Shown in pieces: positions 16,406-25,962 of a stretch of DNA of 64,000 bases (its first letter is position 1; each line of letters opens with the position of its first letter). A program made the translations under genes and the position numbers. The DNA is from Rariloculus sp963665575 (GTDB lineage: Bacteria; Pseudomonadota; Gammaproteobacteria; Steroidobacterales; Rariloculaceae): assembly GCA_963665575.2 (NCBI GenBank), contig CAXXDW010000003.1, positions 1 to 64,000 of the forward strand, given 5' to 3'. A model generated the notes under the pieces. The model saw only the letters and a list, made by a program, of their open reading frames with translations. It did no database searches and was not told the DNA's origin.

Positions 16406-17593
16406 ATGAAGTTCGATGTACCTGGCGACAACGAGCCGCATGTCATCGCTCTGCGGCAGTTCGCGTTTTCGCTGCTCGTCGTTTTGTCGTGCGGCTTGCC
16501 GGCTGCACAGGCAAACGATACGGATCCGTGGAGCGAGTCGATCGCCGACCGCGTTCGCGAAGGGATGCTGCTCAACCACGCGGGCCGTTACGATGCGGCA
16601 GACGATATCTGGGATTCACTGCGCCAGGACTTTCCGGACCACCCCGCTGGTCCCATCTACGCAATGGAAACGCTCTATTCACGTCAGGTTTACGATCTCT
16701 TCGATCCACGTTTCGACGCAGCGATCGAATCTACCGGGCGCGAAGCATTGCGGCTCGCGAGCCAATGGCAGGCATCGCACCCGGACAGCGCGCGGGCGCA
16801 TCTGTTTGTGGGTCAGGCAGAGATGCAGCTCGGGCGATTCCACGCCGCCTCAAGGAAGTTCTACGCCGCCGGGAGACATGCCGAGCGTGCGGGCAACCAT
16901 CTCGAGCGTGCGCTCGAACTCGATCCGGAGCTCGTCGATGCCCGGTACTGGTACGGGATGTATCTCTACTCTGCCTCCGAGCTGCCGAACCTGCTCCATT
17001 GGCTGGATTGGCTCTGGTTCATCCCCGAAGGTGACGCAAGCCGGGGTCTTGAAGCATTGCGCGAAGCGGCTGCAGTGGGCGACATCGAACGAAATTCCGC
17101 GACTTTGCTGCTCATGAACATCTTCACCTACTTCGAGCGGGACCGCAGCGAGGCGACGCGGCTCGCGCGCTCGCTGCACGCGAGGTTTCCGCACAACAGT
17201 TTCGTGCACTTCGAGCTGCTCAGGTTGCTGTTGAGCCAGCGGCAGTACGACGCCACGATCATGGAAGCGGAACGTCTGGAGTCGCATCCCGCACAACAGC
17301 GGCTCGACCGCGGCCGCGTGGGCATGGCGCAAATCTGGCGAGCCCGTGCGCTCAGGACCGCGGGTGACATCGATGCGGCCGCCGAGGTCCTTGGCCGGAT
17401 CGATCCGGATGACGACGCCGTGCCAGTGTGGGGCCGCGGCTGGGCACGTTTGCTGAAGGGCCAGGTCGCACTCGCTTCCGGGCGTCGCGAGGAAGCGCTC
17501 AGGGAACTCGAAACAGTTGTCGAAATGGACGGAATCTCGCGCTCGGTGAGGCGCCGGGCCGGACGGGAGATCGACAGAATTCGACGCGAGTGA
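16406..17593 (+). CDS. Exported TPR protein
   Basis: 395 residues with signal peptide ('FAFSLLVVLSCGLPAAQA') and then helical repeats of TPR type, for example 'EGMLLNHAGRYDAADDIWDS', 'HASRKFYAAGRHAERAGNHL' and 'KGQVALASGRREEALRELET'. It has no catalytic motif and likely acts as a periplasmic scaffold. The ATG at 16406 is preferred over longer in-frame starts because AGGGGG lies just upstream and it places the signal peptide near the N-terminus. No functional link to its neighbours (F420_oxidored-like gene, tRNA-Leu) is apparent. Confidence 0.78.
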   Translation: MKFDVPGDNEPHVIALRQFAFSLLVVLSCGLPAAQANDTDPWSESIADRVREGMLLNHAGRYDAADDIWDSLRQDFPDHPAGPIYAMETLYSRQVYDLFDPRFDAAIESTGREALRLASQWQASHPDSARAHLFVGQAEMQLGRFHAASRKFYAAGRHAERAGNHLERALELDPELVDARYWYGMYLYSASELPNLLHWLDWLWFIPEGDASRGLEALREAAAVGDIERNSATLLLMNIFTYFERDRSEATRLARSLHARFPHNSFVHFELLRLLLSQRQYDATIMEAERLESHPAQQRLDRGRVGMAQIWRARALRTAGDIDAAAEVLGRIDPDDDAVPVWGRGWARLLKGQVALASGRREEALRELETVVEMDGISRSVRRRAGREIDRIRRE

Positions 17594-17729
17594 CGCGCGT
17601 CGCGTTCCCGTTGCACTCGCGACCCAGGTATGGGAATGACGATCCGGTTCGGCGCGGCGCGTGGCCGATTTCAGCGACGGACTGGTACACTGCGGCGATC
17701 CGCGCCGATGCGCGTTCTTTGACTTCGCA

Positions 17730-17816
17730 GCCCGGGTGGCGGAATGGGTAGACGCAGCGGACTTAAAATCCGCTGGCCGCAAGGCCGTGCCGGTTCGAGT
17801 CCGGCCCTGGGCACCA
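17730..17816 (+). tRNA. tRNA-Leu (anticodon TAA)
   Basis: An 87-base class II tRNA. Acceptor arms GCCCGGG (17730-17736) and CCTGGGC (17806-17812, one G-U pair), discriminator A and encoded CCA. The anticodon TAA (17764-17766) lies in the loop CTTAAAA closed by GCGGA/TCCGC. A long variable arm (TGGCCGCAAGGCC) is typical of leucine tRNA. GGTTCGAGTCC forms the T-loop. Confidence 0.97.
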
Positions 17817-17882
17817 CGATTCCCTTGTCGTACCCACACCCCAAAGTAAGATGGCGAACGGCGCAATCGCGGGAGCCGAGCG

Positions 17883-18503
17883 TTGAGTGACGAAAACGCA
17901 GGACTGATCACTGCAGACCTCGGCGTCTCGCGCGGCGGCCGGCTGCTCATCAATGGATTGAGCTTCGCTCTGCAAGCCGGTCAGGCGGCGTTGATCACCG
18001 GTCCGAACGGCAGCGGCAAGACGAGCCTGCTCAGGGTCCTTGCGGGCCTCGCGCCGCCTGCGGCAGGTTCGGTGAAATGGGCAGCAACCGAAGTCCGTCG
18101 GCTGGCGCCGGAGGCGCGTGCCGGGATCGCCTACCGCGGCCATCTGAACGGACTCAAGAAGGACCTGACCGTGCGCGAGAATCTCGAGTTTCATCGGTCG
18201 CTGAACGGCAGCGAGGCGCCGATTGACGAGCTTCTGGGAACGCTGGGGCTTGGAGAGGTCGCTGGGCAGCGGCTCAGATACCTTTCGGCAGGCCAGCGGC
18301 GCAGGGCGGGGCTTGCAACGCTGCATCTCGGCGAAGCGCGGCTGTGGCTGCTTGACGAGCCGCTGACCAACCTCGATATTGCCGGGCGCAGGCTCGTGGC
18401 CCAATGGATCGACGAACATCTGGATGCGGGCGGGATGGCTGCAATCGCAAGTCATCAACCGGACCAGCTTGCCGGCGGCGGCACGTTGTCCATCGAGCTA
18501 TAG
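17883..18503 (+). CDS. ccmA: Heme exporter ATP-binding protein CcmA
   Basis: A 206-residue ABC ATPase and first gene of the ccm operon. CcmA with CcmB drives release of holo-CcmE from the CcmABCD complex during cytochrome c maturation. Walker A is GPNGSGKTS, the signature is the CcmA-type 'LSAGQRRRAGLATL', and Walker B is 'LWLLDEPLTNLD'. The start is TTG at 17883 with GGGAG upstream; an ATG start would cut into the ABC fold. It begins 66 bases after tRNA-Leu. Confidence 0.93.
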   Translation: MSDENAGLITADLGVSRGGRLLINGLSFALQAGQAALITGPNGSGKTSLLRVLAGLAPPAAGSVKWAATEVRRLAPEARAGIAYRGHLNGLKKDLTVRENLEFHRSLNGSEAPIDELLGTLGLGEVAGQRLRYLSAGQRRRAGLATLHLGEARLWLLDEPLTNLDIAGRRLVAQWIDEHLDAGGMAAIASHQPDQLAGGGTLSIEL

Positions 18504-18560
18504 GACGCTCGAATAAAACGGAATCTCGCTGATGGCGACGGAAACTGAATCCGGCTGATA

Positions 18561-19226
18561 GTGGACATCTTTCTCACGATCATGGGCCGCGATCTGAAGC
18601 TCGCTTACCGGAGGTGGAGCGAGTTCGCCAACCCCTTGCTTTTCTTCGTGATCGTGGCGTCGCTGTTCCCGCTGGCATTGTCGCCCGGGCAGGCGCTATT
18701 GCAGAGTATCGGCACGGGGGTCTTGTGGGTTGCCGCGTTGCTATCCTCGCTGCTCGCACTCGAAGGCCTGTTCCGCGGCGACTTCGAAGACGGCAGCATG
18801 GAGCAGATCCTGCTGAGCCCGGCGCCCTTCGGAACCGTCGTCATCGCGAAGATTGCGGCACACTGGATCGTGAGCGGTATACCATTGATCGTGCTGGTGC
18901 CTGTCGTCGCGCTGTCGTTTCAACTGCCGGGGGAGGCGCTCGCGACGCTTGCGGCGGCGCTGCTGCTTGCAACACCGACCCTGAGCGTTCTGTCTGCGAT
19001 CGGTGCGGCGCTGACCGTCAGCCTGAAAAGCGGAGGATCGATCATCGGCCTGCTGATATTGCCCTTGTGCAGCCCGATGCTGATCTTCGGCACGCGCGCC
19101 ACGGACATGGCCGCAAATGGCGAGCCGGTTGCAGCGCCGCTGTATCTGCTTGCGGCGCTGGCCGTGTTCGCTATCTCTCTGGGGCCGTTGGCCGTGGCCG
19201 CGGCCCTCAGAGTCGGTCTGGAGTGA
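18561..19226 (+). CDS. ccmB: Heme exporter protein CcmB
   Basis: A 221-residue integral membrane subunit with six hydrophobic helices and the CcmB N-terminus 'RDLKLAYRRWSEFANPLLFF'. It pairs with CcmA as the permease part of the heme-handling ABC complex. The start is GTG at 18561. It lies 57 bases after ccmA and 12 before ccmC in the same operon. Confidence 0.92.
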   Translation: MDIFLTIMGRDLKLAYRRWSEFANPLLFFVIVASLFPLALSPGQALLQSIGTGVLWVAALLSSLLALEGLFRGDFEDGSMEQILLSPAPFGTVVIAKIAAHWIVSGIPLIVLVPVVALSFQLPGEALATLAAALLLATPTLSVLSAIGAALTVSLKSGGSIIGLLILPLCSPMLIFGTRATDMAANGEPVAAPLYLLAALAVFAISLGPLAVAAALRVGLE

Positions 19227-19238
19227 GGATTTGGACAG

Positions 19239-19991
19239 ATGAAGTTACCTCGCTGGTTTCATCGCTTTGGTTCGCCGCCCTATGTCTATGCTCTGGCGGG
19301 AACGCTTGGGCCGTGGATCGGCGGCATCGCCGTCGTGCTGATCGCGGCCGGAACGTTCGGCGGCCTGGTGCTCGCGCCGCCGGACTATCTGCAGGGCGAC
19401 AGCTTCCGCATCATCTACATCCATGTGCCGAGCGCCTATATCAGCATGATGGCGTATGTGATCCTGGCAGTCGCCGCGGCCATCGGTTTCATCTGGCGCC
19501 TGAAGCTCGCCCATGCGGTCGCGGTCAGCATCGCGCCGATCGGCGCGTCATTCACGTTTCTCGCGCTTGCGACCGGCGCGATCTGGGGCAAACCGACCTG
19601 GGGCACGTTCTGGCAGTGGACGGATCCGCGCATGATGTTCGAGTTGCTGCTGCTGTTTCTGTACCTCGGCTATATGGCGTTGCGCGCCGCGTTCGAGGAC
19701 AGGGACAAGGCGGACCGCGTCAGTGCGATTCTCGGAGTCGTCGGCGTCGTCAACGTACCGATCATTCATTATTCGGTGATCTGGTGGAACAGCCTGCACC
19801 AGGGTCCGACGATTTCGCGGCTCGACGGCCCGACGATCACGATGGACATGCTCGTGCCCTTGCTCATCATGATCGTCGGGTTCACGTTCTGCTTTGCCTG
19901 GCTTCTGTTGAGCCGCCTGCAGGGCGAAATCGTCGAGCGCGAACACGCGGCGCGCTGGCTCAGGGAACTGGTCGCGGAGTCCCGCGGATGA
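19239..19991 (+). CDS. ccmC: Heme exporter protein CcmC
   Basis: A 250-residue, six-helix membrane protein that loads heme onto CcmE. The diagnostic tryptophan-rich periplasmic loop is 'WGKPTWGTFWQWTDPRMM'. The two heme-ligand His lie in 'YIHVPSAYISMM' and 'NVPIIHYSVIWWNSLHQ'. The ATG is followed by a normal-length frame whose stop overlaps ccmD (ATGA). Confidence 0.95.
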   Translation: MKLPRWFHRFGSPPYVYALAGTLGPWIGGIAVVLIAAGTFGGLVLAPPDYLQGDSFRIIYIHVPSAYISMMAYVILAVAAAIGFIWRLKLAHAVAVSIAPIGASFTFLALATGAIWGKPTWGTFWQWTDPRMMFELLLLFLYLGYMALRAAFEDRDKADRVSAILGVVGVVNVPIIHYSVIWWNSLHQGPTISRLDGPTITMDMLVPLLIMIVGFTFCFAWLLLSRLQGEIVEREHAARWLRELVAESRG

Positions 19992-20176
19992 GCAGCTTTC
20001 TCCAGATGGGGGGCTATGCCGCTTACGTTTGGCCGGCGTACGGTATTACACTTCTCGTTCTGGTGCTCAACGTCTGGTCGGCCAGGCGCGACCACAGGCG
20101 CAAGCTTGAGCGCGCGCGGCTTTCGGCCAGCCGCGAGGAAACTTCGAAACGGCCAACGGTAAGGAGGCTCGGATGA
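19988..20176 (+). CDS. ccmD: Heme exporter protein CcmD
   Basis: A 62-residue protein with one membrane helix ('YAAYVWPAYGITLLVLVLNV') followed by a basic cytoplasmic tail (ARRDHRRKLERAR), the standard CcmD layout. It stabilises the CcmABC-CcmE complex. It overlaps ccmC and ccmE by four bases each (ATGA). Confidence 0.92.
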   Translation: MSSFLQMGGYAAYVWPAYGITLLVLVLNVWSARRDHRRKLERARLSASREETSKRPTVRRLG

Positions 20177-20613
20177 CTCCCAGACGACGGCGAAGGTTGC
20201 TGCTGATCGGCCTCGTGCTCACCGGCGTGGTTGTCTCCGCAGTACTGGCTCTGCGCGCGTTCCAATTGAATCTCCAGTATTTCTTCAGCCCGACGCAGAT
20301 TGCCGACGGCGAAGTTGGCGATGCTCGCAGATTCAGGCTCGGCGGCATGGTGCTCGAGGAAAGCGTGGAGCGGGAGGAGGGGAGTCTCACCGTGAACTTC
20401 GTCGTCACGGATTATCTGCATTCCGTACCCGTCAGCTACACAGGCGTGTTGCCGGATCTCTTCCAGGAAGGCAAGGGCGTGGTCACGCTCGGGAGCATGG
20501 GCCCGTCCGGTCATTTCGTGGCCGAAGAAGTACTGGCCAAGCACGACGAGAACTACATGCCGCCTGAAGTCGCCGAGGCGCTCGAGCAGGCGCGGGAGCG
20601 CGAACAACTATGA
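20173..20613 (+). CDS. ccmE: Cytochrome c maturation heme chaperone CcmE
   Basis: 146 residues: basic N-terminus, one anchor helix, and a periplasmic OB-fold domain. Heme is bound covalently by the His in 'LAKHDENYMPPEV', the family's HxxxY motif. Other family blocks are 'YFFSPTQI' and 'RLGGMVLEESV'. It overlaps ccmD and is followed by ccmF with a four-base overlap. Confidence 0.95.
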   Translation: MTPRRRRRLLLIGLVLTGVVVSAVLALRAFQLNLQYFFSPTQIADGEVGDARRFRLGGMVLEESVEREEGSLTVNFVVTDYLHSVPVSYTGVLPDLFQEGKGVVTLGSMGPSGHFVAEEVLAKHDENYMPPEVAEALEQAREREQL

Positions 20614-22580
20614 TCCCCGAGTTCGGCCAGTTTGCGCTCGTGCTCGCGCTTTGTCTGAGCGTGTCGCAGGCCGTGCTGCCGCTGGTCGGCGCCCACACCG
20701 GCCGCAGCGATTTCATGGCGCTTGCGCGGCCCACGGCCGCCGGGCAATTCGTATTCGTGGCGCTGGCCTACGTCGTGCTTACCCAAGCGTTTCTCGCGGA
20801 CGATTTCAGTGTCCGCTATGTCGCACAGAACTCCAATACGGAGCTGCCCACCGCCTACAAATTTGCGGCAGTCTGGGGCGGGCATGAAGGTTCCCTGCTG
20901 CTGTGGAGCATGATCCTCGCCGTCTGGACGCTTGCAGTCGCTGCCGCAAGCCGCGCCCAGCCGGCCATGTTCGCGAGCCGGGTCATCGGCGTGCTTGGAA
21001 TCGTAAGCGCCGGCGTACTCGCGTTCACGATTTTCACGTCGAATCCGTTCGACCGTCTGATTCCCGCGGCGTTCGAGGGCAACGACCTGAACCCGCTGCT
21101 GCAGGATCCGGCCATGGTCGCGCACCCGCCGATGCTCTATGTCGGCTACGTGGGCCTGGCGGTGCCGTTCGCATTTGCGGTCGCCGCGCTGCTGACCGGT
21201 CGTCTGGACAAGAACTGGGCGCGCTGGACCCGGCCGTGGACCGTGGTCGCCTGGCTCTTCCTGACGCTCGGCATCGCGCTCGGGAGCTGGTGGGCCTACT
21301 ACGAACTCGGCTGGGGCGGCTGGTGGTTCTGGGATCCGGTCGAGAACGCGTCGTTCATGCCGTGGCTCATGGGTACGGCACTTCTGCATTCGCTCGCAGT
21401 GACGGAGAAGCGGGGCATCTTCAAGAGCTGGACCGTACTGCTTGCGATCGCCGCGTTTTCGCTGAGCCTTCTCGGCACGTTCCTCGTGCGTTCGGGGGTG
21501 CTGATCTCGGTACACGCCTTTGCCTCCGACCCGACCCGCGGGCTCTTCATACTCATGCTTCTCGGGCTGATTTCCGGCGGCGCCTTGCTGCTCTACGCCG
21601 CACGCGCGAAGCTCATGGTCGCCGAAGGCGGTTTTCGCCTGCTGTCGCGCGAATCGTTCCTCATGGCGAACAACATCCTGCTCGTCGCGGCCACCGGAGC
21701 GGTGCTCTTCGGCACGCTCTATCCGCTGTTCCTCGACGCGCTCGAACTCGGCAAGATCTCGGTCGGGCCGCCGTACTTCAATCTCGTGTTTCTGCTGCCG
21801 ATGCTGCCGCTCGTCCTGTTGCTCGGCGCCGGCATGCATGCCTGGTGGATGAAGATGAACGCCAGCGCGCTCGTCCGGAAGCTCGCCTGGCCCGCGGGGA
21901 TTGCGGTCGCCCTGGGCGTTGCATTGCCGCTTGTGGTGTTCGGACAATCTTCGTTCATGACGGCGATCGGTGTAATTGCAGGCCTTTGGGTCTGCGGCGC
22001 CGCATTGCTCGATCCGCTGCGCCGGCTGTTGCGTCCGCAACAGGGCATGCGGCTCACCCGTGCCGCCTGGGGCATGTTCCTTGCGCACTTCGGTGTCGGC
22101 ATCTTCATTCTCGGTGCGACCGTCACGTCGGCGTACAACGTCGAGACCGACCGCGGCGTCTCGCCCGGCGACCGCTGGGAGACCGGCGGCTACGAGTTCG
22201 TGTTTCGCGGCGTTCGCGATGTTCCGGGACCGAATTTCGACGCCGTGGAAGGCGAAGTGGAACTCCGGCGCGGCGGCGAACTGATTGCGCTGTTGACGCC
22301 GCAGAAACGCGTCTACCGCGTGCAGCAGAGCCCGATGACCGAGGCTGCGATCGACGGCAGGATTCATCGTGACGTATTCGTCGCGCTCGGCGATTCGCTG
22401 GGTGGCGGCGCCTGGAGTCTCAGAATCCAGATCAAGCCGCTGATACGCTTCATCTGGTACGGCTGCGCGATCATGGCGCTCGGCGGACTGCTGGCCGCGA
22501 CCGATCGCCGCTACAGGCGAGTACCCGAGCGCTCCACGTCCAGTCCCGCCGTCGGGCACGGCACGGCAGGGGAGGCTTGA
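20610..22580 (+). CDS. ccmF: Heme lyase CcmF
   Basis: A 656-residue, multi-helix membrane protein that transfers heme from CcmE to apocytochrome c with CcmH. The tryptophan-rich signature is 'WWAYYELGWGGWWFWDPVEN'. Other conserved parts are 'GGHEGSLLLW' and 'PPMLYVGYVGLAVPFAFAVA'. The ATG start overlaps the ccmE stop. Typical length for the family. Confidence 0.95.
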   Translation: MIPEFGQFALVLALCLSVSQAVLPLVGAHTGRSDFMALARPTAAGQFVFVALAYVVLTQAFLADDFSVRYVAQNSNTELPTAYKFAAVWGGHEGSLLLWSMILAVWTLAVAAASRAQPAMFASRVIGVLGIVSAGVLAFTIFTSNPFDRLIPAAFEGNDLNPLLQDPAMVAHPPMLYVGYVGLAVPFAFAVAALLTGRLDKNWARWTRPWTVVAWLFLTLGIALGSWWAYYELGWGGWWFWDPVENASFMPWLMGTALLHSLAVTEKRGIFKSWTVLLAIAAFSLSLLGTFLVRSGVLISVHAFASDPTRGLFILMLLGLISGGALLLYAARAKLMVAEGGFRLLSRESFLMANNILLVAATGAVLFGTLYPLFLDALELGKISVGPPYFNLVFLLPMLPLVLLLGAGMHAWWMKMNASALVRKLAWPAGIAVALGVALPLVVFGQSSFMTAIGVIAGLWVCGAALLDPLRRLLRPQQGMRLTRAAWGMFLAHFGVGIFILGATVTSAYNVETDRGVSPGDRWETGGYEFVFRGVRDVPGPNFDAVEGEVELRRGGELIALLTPQKRVYRVQQSPMTEAAIDGRIHRDVFVALGDSLGGGAWSLRIQIKPLIRFIWYGCAIMALGGLLAATDRRYRRVPERSTSSPAVGHGTAGEA

Positions 22581-22582
22581 CC

Positions 22583-23137
22583 ATGTGGCGTTATGCGATT
22601 CCTGTGGGGCTCCTGGCCGTGCTGGCCGTGTTTCTGGCACGCGGCCTCACTCTCAATCCCGGCTATGTGCCGTCTCCGCTCATCGGCAAGCCCGCGCCGG
22701 CATTCGAGTTGCCGGGGCTCAGGAACCCGGATGCGCGTGTCGGATCGGACGTATTCGACGGGCAATTGTCCCTGCTGAACGTCTGGGCGACCTGGTGCGT
22801 CGGTTGCCGCCAGGAACACGGCTTCCTCGTCGAACTTGCGAACAGTGGTGGTGTCCCGATCTACGGTCTCAACTGGAAGGACGACCGTGACTCGGCGCTG
22901 CAGTGGCTCGATCGACTTGGCGACCCCTACGTGGCCTCGGCCGTCGACGCGGACGGTGACGTGGCGATCGACTGGGGCGTCTACGGCGCACCCGAGACCT
23001 TCCTGATCGACCGGGACGGAACGGTCCTCTACAAGCACATCGCGCCCCTGACCGCAGAAATCTGGCAGGAGCGCTTCGTGCCGATCATCGCCGAGAAGTG
23101 CGGCAGTTTCCCCTGTCTGCAAGACGGCGCCCCATGA
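22583..23137 (+). CDS. ccmG: Thiol:disulfide interchange protein CcmG/DsbE
   Basis: A 184-residue membrane-anchored thioredoxin-fold protein that reduces apocytochrome c thiols. Active site 'WATWCVGCRQEH' (CVGC), with the CcmG acidic region 'GLNWKDDRDSALQWL' and the cis-Pro loop 'YGAPETFLID'. The ATG at 22583 has GGGGAGG seven bases upstream. A TTG at 22577, overlapping the ccmF stop, is possible but less likely. Confidence 0.94.
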   Translation: MWRYAIPVGLLAVLAVFLARGLTLNPGYVPSPLIGKPAPAFELPGLRNPDARVGSDVFDGQLSLLNVWATWCVGCRQEHGFLVELANSGGVPIYGLNWKDDRDSALQWLDRLGDPYVASAVDADGDVAIDWGVYGAPETFLIDRDGTVLYKHIAPLTAEIWQERFVPIIAEKCGSFPCLQDGAP

Positions 23138-23571
23138 CACAGCGGCTGCTCGCGCTGATCGTGTCGACGTTTCTGGCGGGCGTTTGCGGGGCGCAATCCG
23201 TCGAGGACCTCAGCGATCCCGCGTTGAACGCGCGTTACCAGGCCCTGATACGCGAAGTGCGCTGCCTCGTCTGTCAGAACCAGACGATCGCCGATTCCAA
23301 TGCCGACCTTGCATCCGATCTACGCCGCGAGATCCGTGAAATGCTCGAATCGGGCGCGACGGACAACGAGATTTCGGACTTCCTTGTCGCAAGATACGGC
23401 GATTTCGTGCTCTACCGACCCCCTGTACAGCCGAATACCTGGGTATTGTGGGGCGGACCGGCGGCCATGGTCGTCATCGGCCTTGTCGTGTTTGCGCGCG
23501 TGATGCGTACACGTTCCCGTCAGCCGCTTGATGAGGACGAACTCGACGAGGATCGGGGCGCGATCCGGTGA
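23134..23571 (+). CDS. ccmH: Cytochrome c maturation protein CcmH
   Basis: 145 residues: signal peptide, a short three-helix periplasmic domain with the thiol motif 'VRCLVCQNQTI' (LRCxxC), one C-terminal membrane helix and an acidic tail. It exchanges electrons with apocytochrome and CcmG. The ATG at 23134 overlaps the ccmG stop (ATGA). The separate short ccmH plus ccmI arrangement differs from the fused E. coli CcmH. Confidence 0.94.
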   Translation: MTQRLLALIVSTFLAGVCGAQSVEDLSDPALNARYQALIREVRCLVCQNQTIADSNADLASDLRREIREMLESGATDNEISDFLVARYGDFVLYRPPVQPNTWVLWGGPAAMVVIGLVVFARVMRTRSRQPLDEDELDEDRGAIR

Positions 23572-24587
23572 GCACGGGTTTCTGGCTCCTCGCGGCATCG
23601 CTAGGCGCGGCAGCGGCTGCATTCCTGATTCTGCCGCTGTGGCGCGAACGCGAACGCAGCGGCCGCTGGTCGACAGCCGGTCTGATCGTCTCGTTCGCGA
23701 CAGTTCCGATTGCATTTGCCGTCTATTTCAACGTCAGTACCTGGCGTGCCGAGGAACCGGGCGTTCAGGCTCCTCCCGAGCAGATCGAAATGGTCGAGCG
23801 CCTCGCTGCTCGGATGGCCGAGAGTCCCGAAGACGTGGAAGGCTGGCTCCTGCTCGGGCGCAGCTACATGGTGCTGAGCCAGTATGTGCTGGCGCGGCAG
23901 GCTTACTCCGAAGCTTTGGCGCGCACGCCTGTGCCCGACAACGAGCTGAAGCTGTCGTACGCCGAAGCATCGATACTCAGTGACCGGGCGAGCCTGGCCG
24001 GCGAAGCCGGGCTGCTTGTGGAGGAGGTACTCGAGGCGGAACCCGGCAACCCCGGTGCACTCTGGTATGGCGGGCTCGTTGCGATCGAAACGGGACGCCA
24101 GGATGCGGCATGTACCCGCTGGTCGGCGCTGCTCGCGAGCAATCCGCCCGCCGAAGTCGGCGACGTGCTGCTGAGTTCGATCGCGTCGCTGAACTGCGGG
24201 CCGACCACGGCGGCAGCGCCGGTCCTCGCCGCTAGCGATGACGGCCCGATCATTACCCTGAACGTACGGCTTGGGGAAAGCCGTTCCATCGAATCGCTTG
24301 GTCCGCAGGCTGCGCTTTTCATTTTCGCGCGCGCTCCGGGCGGAGGTCCGCCCGTTGCCGTGATCCGCGAACCTGTAAGCGCGGTCCCCGGCGAATTCAC
24401 CCTGAGCGACGGCAACACGATGCTGCCGGGAACTTCTCTTGCCAACTTTCCGGAACTCTCGCTCGTCGCGCGCCTGTCGGCTTCGGGCCAGCCGACGGAG
24501 CAGTCGGGGGACCTCTACGCAGAAGCAAGCTACAGCGCGGGTACCGAAGCGACGGTCGAACTCGTGATCGATCGGGTCGTTCCATGA
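23568..24587 (+). CDS. ccmI: Cytochrome c biogenesis protein CcmI (TPR)
   Basis: 339 residues: two N-terminal membrane helices ('GFWLLAASLGAAAAAFLILP' and another near residue 45), then TPR repeats ('WLLLGRSYMVLSQYVLARQA') and a C-terminal beta-rich domain. CcmI holds apocytochrome c for heme attachment. The GTG start overlaps the ccmH stop (GTGA). It is the last gene of the ccm operon. Confidence 0.92.
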   Translation: MSTGFWLLAASLGAAAAAFLILPLWRERERSGRWSTAGLIVSFATVPIAFAVYFNVSTWRAEEPGVQAPPEQIEMVERLAARMAESPEDVEGWLLLGRSYMVLSQYVLARQAYSEALARTPVPDNELKLSYAEASILSDRASLAGEAGLLVEEVLEAEPGNPGALWYGGLVAIETGRQDAACTRWSALLASNPPAEVGDVLLSSIASLNCGPTTAAAPVLAASDDGPIITLNVRLGESRSIESLGPQAALFIFARAPGGGPPVAVIREPVSAVPGEFTLSDGNTMLPGTSLANFPELSLVARLSASGQPTEQSGDLYAEASYSAGTEATVELVIDRVVP

Positions 24588-24735
24588 CACGATGCCTGGG
24601 CTGCCGAACACCAGCCTGAAGATCGGCTCGTTTCAATTGCCCGGGGCCAGGATAAAGCCTGTCCACAGACCGCGCGGCCCAGGTTCGCTCAAATCGGACA
24701 CAGCGGACAAGCTCAGGCGCGGCGGGCCCTGAGCG

Positions 24736-25962
24736 ATGCCCGAATCCTGGCCCAGAGTCATCGCGCACGCGGACATGGATGCGTTCTACGCGTCGATCGA
24801 GCAACTCGACGATCGGGAACTCAGAGGGAAACCACTGCTCGTCGGGCCGCGATCCGGCCGGGGTGTGGTATTGACGGCAAGCTACGAGGCACGACCCTTC
24901 GGTGTCGGCAGTGCGATGCCCATGGCCCGAGCGCGCGCACGATGCCCGCAGGCCATCGTTGTTCCGCCGCGATTCGAGCGCTACAAGGCGATTTCCAGGC
25001 GCGTGATGCGCGTTTTTGAGGACTTTTCGCCGGCCGTCGAGGCTTTGAGCCTCGATGAGGCGTTCCTGGACATGACCGGCGCCGAACACATTTTCGGTGA
25101 TCCCGAGGCAATTGGTCTACGGATCAAGGACGCCATCCGCGAGGCGACGGGCGGACTGACGGCGTCGGTCGGCATCTCGGCCACGAAGTACGTCGCGAAA
25201 GTGGCGAGCGGCCATGACAAGCCCAACGGTCTGACCGTCGTTGCGCCGAATGAGGCACGTCAGTGGCTGGCACCGCAGCCGGTTGCGATGCTCTGGGGAG
25301 CGGGACCGAAGACGCAGCAGCGGCTGGCTGTGCTCGGTCTGAAGACCATCGGCGAAGTTGCGGCCGCCGATCCGCGCTGGCTCCAATCGCGGCTCGGCAA
25401 GGCCGGTGGACACTTCCATGGTCTGGCGCACGCCAGGGACCCCCGACCGGTGGCAACATCGAGGATGGCCAAGAGCATCGGCTCGGAGCGCACGCTGAGC
25501 GTCGATGTCAGCAGTCGGACCGAGATCGCGTTTCAGCTTCGCCGGGCCGCCGATTCGGTCGGCCGGCGGCTGCGCAGGCACGGTTACGTCGCACGCGGGG
25601 TCAGGGTCAAGCTCAAGCGCAGCGACTTCAGGTTGTTGACACGCCAGCGCAGGCTGGCCGAGGCGACCGATCGTTCCGACGAAATCTACCAGAGCGCCAT
25701 CACACTATTGCCCGAATTCGGCGATCCCGGCCCATTTCGGCTCATCGGTGTCGCAGCCTATGAGCTTCAACGGCAGGCCGCGGCGCGGCAACTGGATCTG
25801 CCGATAGAGGAGGGCAGCCGAAGCCAACGTCTCGATGCCGTACTCGATGAGCTCGACAAGCGGTTTGGTCCAGGCGCGGTCCATCGGGCCGGCGACCTTA
25901 TACGGCAATCGGCGATCGGCCCCGAAGCGAACCTGGACTTCCTGCTCGACGGCGACGATTGA
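24736..25962 (+). CDS. dinB: DNA polymerase IV
   Basis: A 408-residue Y-family translesion polymerase. Catalytic acidic residues lie in 'HADMDAFYASIEQLDD' and 'LSLDEAFLDMTG'; the HhH thumb region is 'MLWGAGPKTQQRLAVLGLKT', and a little-finger domain follows. No canonical beta-clamp motif is obvious at the very end, which reads 'EANLDFLLDGDD'. I looked for a LexA box in the 148-base upstream spacer and found none of CTGT-N8-ACAG form. It appears to be a single-gene unit. Confidence 0.94.
   Translation: MPESWPRVIAHADMDAFYASIEQLDDRELRGKPLLVGPRSGRGVVLTASYEARPFGVGSAMPMARARARCPQAIVVPPRFERYKAISRRVMRVFEDFSPAVEALSLDEAFLDMTGAEHIFGDPEAIGLRIKDAIREATGGLTASVGISATKYVAKVASGHDKPNGLTVVAPNEARQWLAPQPVAMLWGAGPKTQQRLAVLGLKTIGEVAAADPRWLQSRLGKAGGHFHGLAHARDPRPVATSRMAKSIGSERTLSVDVSSRTEIAFQLRRAADSVGRRLRRHGYVARGVRVKLKRSDFRLLTRQRRLAEATDRSDEIYQSAITLLPEFGDPGPFRLIGVAAYELQRQAAARQLDLPIEEGSRSQRLDAVLDELDKRFGPGAVHRAGDLIRQSAIGPEANLDFLLDGDD

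Noticed and set aside
15354..17816. tRNA-Cys and tRNA-Leu as integration sites of a mobile element
   Set aside because: No duplicated tRNA 3' end and no integrase were seen nearby; the genes between look like ordinary chromosomal genes.
20553..22640. 695-codon reverse frame opposite ccmF
   Set aside because: Strongly biased composition (Arg, Glu, His, Gln) and complete overlap with ccmE/ccmF/ccmG; antisense shadow.
24588..24735. CTGTCCACAG upstream of dinB as a LexA box
   Set aside because: The arms CTGT and ACAG are separated by 2 bases, not the 8 of the usual gammaproteobacterial LexA site.
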